From assembly GCF_028475105.1 (NCBI RefSeq), contig NZ_CP116936.1, forward strand, positions 6,013,501 to 6,077,500: a stretch of 64,000 bases of DNA. Reading direction: 5' to 3'. How positions within the stretch are numbered: position 1 is the stretch's first letter; each line of letters begins with the position of its first letter. Source of the DNA: Micromonospora sp. LH3U1 (lineage in GTDB: Bacteria; Actinomycetota; Actinomycetes; Mycobacteriales; Micromonosporaceae). The position numbers were made by a program, and so were the translations under genes. A model generated the notes under the pieces. That model worked only from the letters and a program-made list of their open reading frames with translations, did not search any database and was not told the origin of the DNA. Below, piece after piece: positions 8,713-16,402 of this stretch.

Positions 8713-9284
8713 TGCCGCCGCGCCGGTACGGTGGCCCGGTGGACGATCTCGCGCACCGCCAGTTCGCGAGCATCGCCGAGGTGGTCGCGGTGACCGGGAC
8801 GGCCGACATCCCGGTGTGGCTGCGCGGTGGCTGGGCGATGGACTTCCACCTCGGCACGGTGACCCGCCCCCACGTCGACGTCGACTGGTACTGCTGGCGG
8901 GAGGACGCGGACCGGCTGGCGGCCCTGCTGCTGGCCCGGGGCTGGCGCCCCGACCCCCGGATGCCGGTCGAGCTGCAACTGGACCTGTTCATCGCCGACG
9001 TGGAGGTCAGCTTCGCGTACCTGGGTCGGGACGACGCCGGTCGACCGACGGTGGGTGCCGGGTCCTGGGCCGGCACCCCGCTGCCGGCCGGGATGCTGGA
9101 CGCGCCACCCGGCCGGATCGGCTCGCTGAGCGTGCCGACGATCTCGGTGGCGGCTCAGATCGAGTTCAAGCAGATGTACCCGGTGTGGATGCCGGAACGT
9201 CCCCGCCGACCGAAGGACGCCGACGATCTGGTTCGGCTGGGCGCTGGTCCTGATCGAGCAGGTCCTCGTACACCCCGACCTTGA
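8712..9284 (+). CDS. Aminoglycoside-2''-adenylyltransferase-like nucleotidyltransferase
   Basis: The 190-residue protein matches the ANT(2'')-type nucleotidyltransferase fold: VWLRGGWAMDFHLG followed by the HVDVDWY motif, where the two Asp residues are the expected metal ligands, and the family's C-terminal RPKDADDLVRL. Such proteins can modify aminoglycosides, but most chromosomal actinobacterial members have no tested substrate. The start is ATG 8712 (TGATG junction); GTG 8739 is an alternative. The last 119 bases overlap the 3' end of the convergent merR gene, so one of the two genes has an altered C-terminus. Confidence 0.75.
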   Translation: MPPRRYGGPVDDLAHRQFASIAEVVAVTGTADIPVWLRGGWAMDFHLGTVTRPHVDVDWYCWREDADRLAALLLARGWRPDPRMPVELQLDLFIADVEVSFAYLGRDDAGRPTVGAGSWAGTPLPAGMLDAPPGRIGSLSVPTISVAAQIEFKQMYPVWMPERPRRPKDADDLVRLGAGPDRAGPRTPRP

Positions 9285-9627
9285 AGGTGATCAGGTCCAG
9301 GCACTGGGTGAGCCTGCCGATCTGGTCAGTGACGCGCACGTGGTGTTCGAGGAGAAGCGCGAGGCGTTCCTCCTCGTTACCGGCGCCTTCCCGGACGAGG
9401 TCGGCGTACCGGCGCAGCGCGGGAAGCGGCATCCCCGAGGCGCGGAGAATGATGCAGACGGTCAGCCAGTCGACGTCATCCTGGCTGTAGATGCGACGCC
9501 CGCCGGATCCGCGGCGTACGGGGCTGACGAAGACGCCCTCCTGCTCGTAGAAGCGGAGTGCGTGCACGCTCAAGCCGGTGCGTTCGGCGACCTGTCCGAT
9601 GCTCAGAGTCGCGGTGACCTCAGCCAT
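9166..9627 (-). CDS. MerR family transcriptional regulator
   Basis: The 153-residue regulator has an N-terminal winged helix typical of MerR (IGQVAERTGLSVHALRFYEQ, then YSQDDVDWL) and a dimerisation coiled coil ending near LITFKVGVYEDLL. That is where most relatives stop. The remaining 35 or so residues, rich in Arg/Pro/Ser, are read from the antisense of the ANT-like gene and look non-native. There is no Cys pattern for metal or redox sensing. It is divergent from the aldo-keto reductase at 9718 and probably controls it from the shared operator at 9648-9678. Confidence 0.85.
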   Translation of the reverse strand: MAEVTATLSIGQVAERTGLSVHALRFYEQEGVFVSPVRRGSGGRRIYSQDDVDWLTVCIILRASGMPLPALRRYADLVREGAGNEEERLALLLEHHVRVTDQIGRLTQCLDLITFKVGVYEDLLDQDQRPAEPDRRRPSVGGDVPASTPGTSA

Positions 9628-9647
9628 GCCGAGCAGGATAGCGAGGG

Positions 9648-9678
9648 TTGACCTAGAGCCGACTCTAGCTCCTAGGGT
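9648..9678 (+). promoter_or_regulatory. MerR-type promoter with 19-bp spacer and palindromic operator
   Basis: A -35 TTGACC (9648-9653) and -10 TAGGGT (9673-9678) are separated by 19 bases, the over-long spacing typical of MerR-activated promoters. The spacer holds the palindrome CTAGAG-CCGA-CTCTAG (9653-9668). It sits between the divergent merR and aldo-keto reductase genes and points towards the reductase, whose AAGGAG ribosome-binding site is at 9705-9710. Confidence 0.8.
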
Positions 9679-9717
9679 GCGCGCAGATCGCTACTGAATC
9701 AGCCAAGGAGCATCGGC

Positions 9718-10767
9718 ATGCGCTATCGCACCCTCGGCGGCACCGGCATCGAGGTGAGCACCCAGTGTCTCGGGACCATGATGTTCGGTGCCGTCGGCAA
9801 CCCCGACCACGACGACTGTGTCCGCATCATCCACATGGCTCTCGACCAGGGCATCAACGTCGTCGACACCGCAGACATGTACGGCGGCGGTGAGTCCGAA
9901 CAGATCGTCGGGAAGGCGCTGCGGGGGCGCCGGGACGACGTCGTACTCGCCACCAAGGTGCACTTTCCGATGGGCGAAGGCCCCAACCAGGGTGGCAACT
10001 CGCGGCGTTGGATCCTCAAGGCGGTCGAGGGGAGCCTCCGGCGTCTGAACACCGACTGGATCGACCTCTACCAGGTCCACCGTCCCGACCCCTCGACCGA
10101 CATCGAGGAGACGCTCTCGGTGCTCACCGACCTTGTCCGCGAGGGGAAGATCCGCGCCTTCGGCTGCTCGACGTTCCCCGCCGAGGAGATCGTCGAGGCG
10201 CACCAGGTTTCCGAGCGTCGCGGGCTCGGGCGGCTGCGCACCGAGCAGCCGCCGTACTCGATCCTGGCCCGCGGGGTCGAGACCTCCACCCTCCCGGTCT
10301 GCCAGCGCTACGGCATGGGAGTGCTGGTCTGGAGCCCTCTCGCCTTCGGGTTCCTCAGCGGCAGATACCGCAGGGACCAGCCCATCGACCTGTCGACCGG
10401 GCGTGCGGTACTCCGGCCGGCACAGTTCGATCCCGCTATCGCCGAGAACGCCGCCAAGCTCGACATCGTCGAGCAGCTCGTCGACCTCGCCGCAAGCATC
10501 GGCTGCACGCTTCCGCAGCTCGCCATCGCCTTCACCGTGGCCCATCCGGCCGTGACCTCGGCGATCATCGGACCGCGGACCATGCAGCAACTGGAGGATC
10601 TGCTCAAGGGCGCCACGCTCACCCTGGACGATGCGACCCTCGACCGGATCGACGAGATCGTGCCGCCCGGGACGAACCGGTACAACCCCAACGCCGCCTT
10701 CCCTCCGCGTTCACTGACCGACACCGCACGGCGGCGGCGCCCCCTCGCCGAACGCGCCGCGGCCTGA
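9718..10767 (+). CDS. Aldo/keto reductase
   Basis: This 349-residue TIM-barrel, NADPH-dependent oxidoreductase has the catalytic tetrad Asp50, Tyr55, Lys80 and His121 visible in VVDTADMY, ATK and YQVHRPD. The cofactor-binding C-terminal part includes AIIGPRTMQQLEDLL. A good AAGGAG ribosome-binding site lies 7 bases before ATG 9718. It resembles the YajO/Tas-type group that is often paired with MerR regulators. The substrate is unknown; a role in aldehyde or xenobiotic detoxification induced through the MerR promoter is inference. Confidence 0.92.
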   Translation: MRYRTLGGTGIEVSTQCLGTMMFGAVGNPDHDDCVRIIHMALDQGINVVDTADMYGGGESEQIVGKALRGRRDDVVLATKVHFPMGEGPNQGGNSRRWILKAVEGSLRRLNTDWIDLYQVHRPDPSTDIEETLSVLTDLVREGKIRAFGCSTFPAEEIVEAHQVSERRGLGRLRTEQPPYSILARGVETSTLPVCQRYGMGVLVWSPLAFGFLSGRYRRDQPIDLSTGRAVLRPAQFDPAIAENAAKLDIVEQLVDLAASIGCTLPQLAIAFTVAHPAVTSAIIGPRTMQQLEDLLKGATLTLDDATLDRIDEIVPPGTNRYNPNAAFPPRSLTDTARRRRPLAERAAA

Positions 10768-10855
10768 GGCCGGCTGCGCAGCGCCCGGTGATCGGGCGGG
10801 CACAGCGCGCCGAAGGATGCCGGTCGGGCCGGCCGGAGGAGGCACAATCTGATTC

Positions 10856-11824
10856 ATGTCGCGTCGCGCCACTTCCGCACTGATCGCCAGTACCGTGCTC
10901 ATGGCCGGTCTGGTCGGCTGCTCAGCGGCCACCCGCCCGAGCGAAAGCTGGCAGACGCCGCCGGCCGAGCCGAAGCCCGCCGCCACGCCGACACCGCAGG
11001 TCCCTGCCGGGACCGCCCCGCAGCGCGCCTTCGCGGTCGGCGTACGCCAACTCAAGCTGGACCGGGACGGCCGTGCGCTGCCGGTGACGCTCTGGTACCC
11101 GGCGGCCGGGGAGGCCGGCGGTGCGGCCAAGCGGTCGGCCTCGGCCGCGAGCGGCCGGTTTCCGGTGGTGATGTTCAGCCATGGCCTCGGCGGCCGACCG
11201 GACGACTACGCCACGCTGCTGACGCGGTGGGCGGCGGCGGGTTTCGTGGTGGCCGCGCCGACCTTCCCGCACACCTCCCGGGGCGCGGACGGCAACGTCC
11301 TCGATGTGCTCAACCAGCCGGCCGACGTGTCGTACGCGTTGGACCAGGTGTTGGCGTTGGACGGCAAGGCCGGCGACTCGTTGCGCGGCCGGTTGGACGC
11401 CGACCGGGTGGCCGCGGCCGGGCACTCGGCGGGCGGGGTGACCACCATCGGCCTCTTCACCGCCAGCCGCGACGAACGGCTGGACGCGGGCGTGGTGTTC
11501 GCCGGCACGGCGCTCGGTGTGGGCACCGCGTTCGCCGGCGCGTCCGCACCGCAGCTGTTCGTGCACGGGGAGCTGGACGAGGTGGTCGAGTACGCGGCGG
11601 GTAAGGCCGCGTACGACAAGGTGCCCTGGCCGAAGGCGATGCTGAGCCTGCCGAAGGGCGACCACGGACGGGCGCTGCTCAGCGACGGCGCGACGCTGCG
11701 GGTGGTCTCGGACACGTCCGTCGAGTTCCTCCGTTGGTCGCTGTACGGCGACGCGGCGGCCAAGAAGCGCATCCACACCGACGCGACGCGCGGCGACATC
11801 GCCACCTTCGACGACCACCTGTAG
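10856..11824 (+). CDS. Alpha/beta hydrolase lipoprotein (PAF-acetylhydrolase/dienelactone hydrolase-like), copy 2
   Basis: The 322-residue protein has a signal peptide with lipobox (LVGCS), a proline-rich linker and an alpha/beta-hydrolase core: FSHGLGG, nucleophile elbow GHSAGG, FVHGELDE and GDHG for the acid and base. It is a close paralogue of 7816-8712, including long stretches of similar DNA around RWAAAGFVVAAP. It is likely exported and surface-bound; the substrate is unknown. A GGAGGAGG ribosome-binding site precedes ATG 10856. It converges on the MDR oxidoreductase with a 3-base gap. Confidence 0.87.
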   Translation: MSRRATSALIASTVLMAGLVGCSAATRPSESWQTPPAEPKPAATPTPQVPAGTAPQRAFAVGVRQLKLDRDGRALPVTLWYPAAGEAGGAAKRSASAASGRFPVVMFSHGLGGRPDDYATLLTRWAAAGFVVAAPTFPHTSRGADGNVLDVLNQPADVSYALDQVLALDGKAGDSLRGRLDADRVAAAGHSAGGVTTIGLFTASRDERLDAGVVFAGTALGVGTAFAGASAPQLFVHGELDEVVEYAAGKAAYDKVPWPKAMLSLPKGDHGRALLSDGATLRVVSDTSVEFLRWSLYGDAAAKKRIHTDATRGDIATFDDHL

Positions 11825-11827
11825 CCG

Positions 11828-12790
11828 TCAGGCCTCGTGGTCGATGACGATCTTGCCGAAGGCGTCGCCGGAGTGCATGCGCGCGAAGGCGTCCTCGACC
11901 CGGCTGAACGGGATGACGCTGTCCACCACCGGGCGCACCTCGTTGTCGGAACAGAACGCCAGCAGCTCGTACAGCTCGCCGGGCGTGCCCATCGAGGTGC
12001 CCAGGATCTCCAACTGCATCGCGAAGACCCGGCGCAGGTTGACTGCCGGTTCGTGCCCGGCGGTCGCGCCGGAGACCACGATCCGGGCCATCGGCGCGGC
12101 CGACTTCAGCGAGTGGTCGAAGGTGGCCGCGCCGACCGTCTCGATCACCACGTCGACCCGTTCGGGCAGCCGGGCGCCGGGTTCCACGGCGGTGGCGCCG
12201 AGGGCGGTGATCCGTTCCCGCTTGGCGGCGTCGCGGCTGGTCGCGTACACCCGCTTGCCCATCGCGACGGCGAGCGCGACGGCCGCGGTGGCGACGCCGC
12301 CGCCCGCGCCCTGCACCAGCACGCTGTCCGCGTCCGCGACGCGGCCCTTGGTGGTCAGCATCCGCCACGCGGTCAGCCAGGCCGTGGGCAGGCACGCCGC
12401 GTCGGTCGCCGCCATGCCGTCGGGCAGCGGGATCAGGTTCGATCGGGGTACGGCGACACGCTCGGCGAGCGTCCCGGAGAAGTGCTCGGAGAGGATGGAG
12501 ACGCCGCGCGGGTCACCCGGAGTGACCACCACCGGGTACACGACCACCGGGCGCCCCTCCGGGTCCAGCCCGACCGCGTCGCAGCCGAGGATCATCGGCA
12601 GCTGGGCCTCGGTCAGCCCCACCCCGCGCAGTGACCAGAGGTCGTGGTGGTTGAGCGAGGTGGCCCGCAACTGCACGGTCACCCAGTCGTCGGCCGGATG
12701 GGTCGGCTCGGGCTGCTCACCGACGGTGAGCGCGGCGAGCGGATCGGCGTCGTCGAAGCGGGAGGCGAAGGCGGCACGCATGATCGGCAC
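11828..12790 (-). CDS. Zinc-binding-type alcohol dehydrogenase / quinone oxidoreductase (MDR superfamily)
   Basis: This 320-residue medium-chain dehydrogenase/reductase has an N-terminal GroES-like fold (LNHHDLWSLRG, LGCDAVG) and a Rossmann domain with a dinucleotide-binding GAGGGVATAAV motif and the following KRVYATSRD strand. The usual structural-zinc Cys cluster is absent, so it is more like quinone oxidoreductases than classical alcohol dehydrogenases. NAD(P)H-dependent reduction of quinones or enones is the family expectation; the substrate is unknown. Confidence 0.88.
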   Translation of the reverse strand: MPIMRAAFASRFDDADPLAALTVGEQPEPTHPADDWVTVQLRATSLNHHDLWSLRGVGLTEAQLPMILGCDAVGLDPEGRPVVVYPVVVTPGDPRGVSILSEHFSGTLAERVAVPRSNLIPLPDGMAATDAACLPTAWLTAWRMLTTKGRVADADSVLVQGAGGGVATAAVALAVAMGKRVYATSRDAAKRERITALGATAVEPGARLPERVDVVIETVGAATFDHSLKSAAPMARIVVSGATAGHEPAVNLRRVFAMQLEILGTSMGTPGELYELLAFCSDNEVRPVVDSVIPFSRVEDAFARMHSGDAFGKIVIDHEA

Positions 12791-12826
12791 GGTAACAAGC
12801 TGAGCGCCCGTTAAGAAGTGCTGGCC

Positions 12827-14005
12827 CTACCTGCGGGCGACGCCGTCACGGCGGGCGGCTTCGGCGACCGCCTCGGCGACGGCCGGCGCGACGCGCGGGT
12901 CGAGCGGAGATGGGACGATCGCGTCCACGGTCAGCGACTCGGCCACCACACCGGCGATGGCGTCCGCGGCGGCGACCTTCATCGCCTCGGTGATCCGGGT
13001 GGCGCCGGCGTCCAGCGCACCGCGGAACACCCCCGGGAACGCCAGCACGTTGTTGATCTGATTGGGGTAGTCACTGCGTCCCGTGGCAACCACCGCGACG
13101 TGCCGGGCGGCCACCTCGGGGTGCACCTCCGGGGTCGGGTTCGCCAGCGCGAAGACGATCCCGCCGGGTGCCATTCCGGCCACTGCGGTCTCGGGGATCT
13201 GCCCACCGGAGACCCCGATCAGCACGTCCGCGTCGCGCAGGGCCTCGGTGATGTCGCCGCGGCGGCCCTCCGCGTTGGTGCTCGCCGCCAGCTCGGCCTT
13301 GGTGCCGGTCAGTTCGGTGCGGTGCGACCCGATGATTCCCTTGGAGTCGCAGACCACCACCTGGTCGGAATTGACGCCCCCGGCGACCAGCATCTTCGTG
13401 ACGGCCACGCCGGCCGCGCCCGCGCCGCTCACCGCCACCCGCAGGTCACCGAGTTTGCGGTTGAGCAGGGTGGCGGCGTTGCGCAGCGCGGCGAGCACCA
13501 CGATCGCGGTGCCGTGCTGGTCGTCGTGGAAGACCGGGATGTCCAGCGCCTCGTCGAGTCGCCTCTCCACCTCGAAGCAGCGCGGCGCGCTGATGTCCTC
13601 CAGGTTGATCCCGCCGAACGAGGGGGCCAGCGCCCGCACCACGGCCACGATCTCGTCCACGTCCTGGGTGTCCAGACAGATCGGCACCGCGTCCACCCCG
13701 GCGAACTGCTTGAACAGCACCGCCTTGCCCTCCATCACCGGCAGCGCGGCGCGTGGGCCGATGTTGCCGAGCCCGAGCACCGCCGAGCCGTCAGTGACCA
13801 CCGCGACCGTGTGCGACACCCAGGTGTAGTCGTCCACCAGGGTGGGGTCGGCGGCGATCGCCTCACACACCCGGGCCACCCCCGGGGTGTACGCCAGGGA
13901 GAGATCTTCCCGGCTGGTGAGCGGCACGGTCGAGGTGACGGCCATCTTGCCGCCCCGGTGCAGCAGGAAGACGGGATCAGCGGGGTCCACGGTGGACGAA
14001 GACAT
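12827..14005 (-). CDS. NAD(P)-dependent malic enzyme
   Basis: This 392-residue enzyme oxidatively decarboxylates malate to pyruvate. Visible features are the N-terminal malic domain with the catalytic Tyr in LAYTPGVA, the metal-binding FHDDQHGTA region, and the NAD(P)-binding SGAGAAGVA glycine motif. Length matches the short bacterial type without a fused phosphotransacetylase domain. It is probably monocistronic; the upstream gap to sodX is about 140 bases. Confidence 0.94.
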   Translation of the reverse strand: MSSSTVDPADPVFLLHRGGKMAVTSTVPLTSREDLSLAYTPGVARVCEAIAADPTLVDDYTWVSHTVAVVTDGSAVLGLGNIGPRAALPVMEGKAVLFKQFAGVDAVPICLDTQDVDEIVAVVRALAPSFGGINLEDISAPRCFEVERRLDEALDIPVFHDDQHGTAIVVLAALRNAATLLNRKLGDLRVAVSGAGAAGVAVTKMLVAGGVNSDQVVVCDSKGIIGSHRTELTGTKAELAASTNAEGRRGDITEALRDADVLIGVSGGQIPETAVAGMAPGGIVFALANPTPEVHPEVAARHVAVVATGRSDYPNQINNVLAFPGVFRGALDAGATRITEAMKVAAADAIAGVVAESLTVDAIVPSPLDPRVAPAVAEAVAEAARRDGVARR

Positions 14006-14147
14006 GGTGGTGACTCCAGGATCTGTCGAGCAGACGGGGCGGCCGGCCCGGCCGCGAGGTGGGCGGCGAGCGGTGGCACGCGGTGCGGGGGGTCACCCGG
14101 GCACTTCCGAGCATAGTGTCGGCACTGCTGCTCGGATGTGAGCAGGG

Positions 14148-14498
14148 TCATAACCGGCGACGAGGAACCCGTCCGGGGCGCGGCCAGTAGCGGGCCACCA
14201 CCCTCCCCCGCACGTCGGCCACTCCGTACGCCCGGGAGTCATCGGTGATCAGGTCGTTGTCACCATGCAGCCACCAGCCGCCGTCCTGCGGCCGGACCGC
14301 CCGCTTCACCACCAGCAACTCGGGCCGGGTCCGGAAGACCGCGACCACCACATCTCCGGGTCGGATCGGGCGACCACCGGGGCGAACCAGCACCGCGTCG
14401 CCGTGCCGCAGCGTCGGCGCCATGGACGGTCCGGTCACCAGAACTGCGGTGAGCGGCCTCCGCAACCGGGCGGCCTCAGCCGGGTGATCGGTGGTCAT
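14148..14498 (-). CDS. sodX: Nickel-type superoxide dismutase maturation protease (SodX, S26-like)
   Basis: This 116-residue S24/S26-family peptidase has the Ser-Lys dyad Ser25 (GPSMAPTL) and Lys65 (VVKRAV), plus the signal-peptidase box HGDN...DSRAYG. It lacks a membrane anchor, as expected for SodX. It is divergent from sodN, and the family role is removal of the SodN propeptide so that nickel can bind the new N-terminus. A strong GGAGGTGA ribosome-binding site precedes ATG 14498. The 84-base shared promoter region contains a small GGGAG-CA-CTCCC palindrome at 14522-14533. Confidence 0.9.
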   Translation of the reverse strand: MTTDHPAEAARLRRPLTAVLVTGPSMAPTLRHGDAVLVRPGGRPIRPGDVVVAVFRTRPELLVVKRAVRPQDGGWWLHGDNDLITDDSRAYGVADVRGRVVARYWPRPGRVPRRRL

Positions 14499-14582
14499 TG
14501 GTTTCACCTCCACCCGGTTCGGGGAGCACTCCCAGGAGTAATGTCGCCTTTGATCATCGCAAACTTCCCATGGAGGATCCCG

Positions 14583-14987
14583 ATGCGACTTCCGCGCATC
14601 CTTGCGCCCCGCGTCACCGCGAGCGCTCACTGCGACCTGCCGTGCGGTGTCTACGATCCGGCTCAGGCTCGGATCGAGGCCGAGTCGGTCAAAATGATCT
14701 GCGAGAAGTACCAGGCGAACACCGACCCGGAGTTCCGCACCCGCTCCATCATCATCAAGGAGCAGCGCGCCGAGTTGGTCAAGCACCACCTCTGGGTGCT
14801 CTGGACCGACTACTTCAAGCCGCCGCACTTCGAGAAGTACCCGAACCTGCACAGCCTGTTCAACGAGGCCACCAAGCTCGCCGGCGCCGGTGGCGTCAAG
14901 GGCAGCCTCGACCCGGCCACCGCCGACAAGTTGCTCGCGAAGATCGACGAGATCTCGAAGATCTTCTGGGAGACCAAGAAGGCGTGA
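14583..14987 (+). CDS. sodN: Nickel-containing superoxide dismutase
   Basis: The 134-residue precursor has a 15-residue propeptide ending in TASA, then the nickel hook HCDLPCGVYDP. After cleavage His16 becomes the mature N-terminus; the nickel ligands are its amine and imidazole with the two hook cysteines (Cys17 and Cys21 of the precursor). The rest is the four-helix bundle typical of SodN. It converts superoxide to oxygen and peroxide in the cytoplasm. A GGAGG site at 14572-14576 precedes ATG 14583. Its stop overlaps the downstream GNAT start (GTGA). Confidence 0.97.
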   Translation: MRLPRILAPRVTASAHCDLPCGVYDPAQARIEAESVKMICEKYQANTDPEFRTRSIIIKEQRAELVKHHLWVLWTDYFKPPHFEKYPNLHSLFNEATKLAGAGGVKGSLDPATADKLLAKIDEISKIFWETKKA

Positions 14988-15505
14988 CCTCACCCGTCAC
15001 ACCAACGATCCGGCCGGCACGTCCCGAGGACGTGCCGGCCGTCGTCGCCATGGTGCACGAGCTGGCGGAGTACGAACGTGCCCCCGACCAGTGCCACCTG
15101 ACCGTCGAGCAGTTGACCTCGGCCCTCTACGGTCCCGCTCCGGCGCTCTTCGGCCACGTCGCGGTGGACCAGCACGACGAGCCGATCGGCTTCGCGCTGT
15201 GGTTCCTCAACTTCTCCACCTGGGCCGGCGTGCACGGCATCTACCTGGAGGACCTCTACGTCCGGCCGGCTGCCCGGGGCACCGGGGCGGGTCGACTGCT
15301 GCTCGCCACCCTGGCCGACATCTGCGTACGACGCGGCTATCGGCGGCTGGAGTGGTGGATGATCGACTGGAACCCGGCCGCCGGGTTCTACGCCTCGATC
15401 GGCGCCGAGCAGATGAGCGAGTGGATCCCCTACCGGCTCAGCGGCGACGCGCTCCGCGAGCTGGCCGACCATGCCACCACCGCCGGCACGCGTACGGGCG
15501 ACTGA
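14984..15505 (+). CDS. GNAT family N-acetyltransferase (diamine-acetyltransferase-like), coupled to sodN
   Basis: The 173-residue protein starts at GTG 14984, inside the sodN stop (GTGA overlap). It has a complete GNAT fold: IRPARPEDVPAV at the N-terminus, YLEDLYVRPAARGTGAGRLL (acetyl-CoA pyrophosphate-binding loop) and a WWMIDWNPAAGFYASIGA motif like that of spermidine/diamine acetyltransferases. Co-translation with sodN is unusual enough to note; the acceptor substrate is unknown. Confidence 0.9.
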   Translation: MTSPVTPTIRPARPEDVPAVVAMVHELAEYERAPDQCHLTVEQLTSALYGPAPALFGHVAVDQHDEPIGFALWFLNFSTWAGVHGIYLEDLYVRPAARGTGAGRLLLATLADICVRRGYRRLEWWMIDWNPAAGFYASIGAEQMSEWIPYRLSGDALRELADHATTAGTRTGD

Positions 15506-15537
15506 CCGGGTAGAGTCCCCGACCGGGGGGATGAGGC

Positions 15538-15945
15538 GTGACTCAACTGACTGGCCAGCCAGCGATCGACGACGACGTGGTGCACCTCACGGTGCCTGCG
15601 GACGGCGGTTACCTCAGCGTGCTCCGCACCGCCACCGCCGGTCTGGCGGCCCGGTTGCAGTTCGCGCTCGACGAGATCGAGGATCTGCGGATCGCGGTCG
15701 ACGAGGCGTGCGCCATGCTGCTCGCGATCGCCACCCGCGACGCCGAGCTGGAGTGCCGCTTTGCCGTCACCGAGGACGCGTTGAGCGTCGAGGTGACCGT
15801 GCCGACCGTGCGCGGTGCCACGCTCCCCGCCGAGGCGTCCTTCGCCTGGAAGGTGCTCACCGCGCTGACCACCTCGGCGTCCGCCACGGCCACCGATGGT
15901 CGGGCCACCATCGCGCTGCTCACCCGCCGCTCCGGCGGTTACTGA
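15538..15945 (+). CDS. RsbW-like anti-sigma factor with a degenerate ATP-binding site
   Basis: This 135-residue protein resembles RsbW/SpoIIAB-like anti-sigma ATPases (VHLTVPADGGYLSVLR, DEIEDLRIAVDEAC). In catalytic relatives the N-box carries Glu and a downstream Asn (E-A-C-N or E-x-x-x-N); here Glu56 is kept but Asn is replaced (EACAML). The glycine-rich ATP lid is also not evident. It may therefore bind a partner without kinase activity. No sigma factor follows; the next gene is convergent. The start is GTG 15538. Confidence 0.75.
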   Translation: MTQLTGQPAIDDDVVHLTVPADGGYLSVLRTATAGLAARLQFALDEIEDLRIAVDEACAMLLAIATRDAELECRFAVTEDALSVEVTVPTVRGATLPAEASFAWKVLTALTTSASATATDGRATIALLTRRSGGY

Positions 15946-15969
15946 CCGGCACAGCGCCCGCCGGCACCG

Positions 15970-16359
15970 TCACTCGAAGCCGAGGGCCCGGGTCGTCGGA
16001 GGGCTGACCAGCAGCCAGCCCACACCCAGGCCGAGCGCCATCAACGGCACGCCCAGCCAGCCCAGCCCAGCCTGGATCATGAACCACCCGATCGGCAGCA
16101 GCATCAGCTGAAGCACGATCGCGGGGGCGCGTGCGCCCGCCTGACGGCGCAGCAGCGCACGGCCCAGCGCCCAGAGCGCGACCGCCGCACCGATGGCGAA
16201 CGCGGTCACCAGCAACGCCGACGGAAGATCGGTGATGGTGGCCGTGAGGTCGGACCAGACCAGCCAGGCGGCGATCAGCCCGACGGCAGCCGCCTCCGCC
16301 CACAGCAGCCGGACCGCCCAGCGGAGCGTGACGGGTAACGGGGCCGAGTCGATGGTCAC
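15970..16359 (-). CDS. Small integral membrane protein, unknown function
   Basis: This 129-residue protein has about four hydrophobic segments (LWAEAAAVGLIAAWLVW, ALLVTAFAIGAAVALWALG, IVLQLMLLPIGWFMI, GVPLMALGLGVGWLLV). No family was recognised with confidence. I chose GTG 16359 rather than the longer frame because the region upstream is the promoter and start of the divergent lipid kinase. Confidence 0.7.
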   Translation of the reverse strand: MTIDSAPLPVTLRWAVRLLWAEAAAVGLIAAWLVWSDLTATITDLPSALLVTAFAIGAAVALWALGRALLRRQAGARAPAIVLQLMLLPIGWFMIQAGLGWLGVPLMALGLGVGWLLVSPPTTRALGFE

Positions 16360-16402
16360 GCGCGCCACGATACCCGGGCTTCTGAGAGGTAAAGTGCCGC
16401 CC

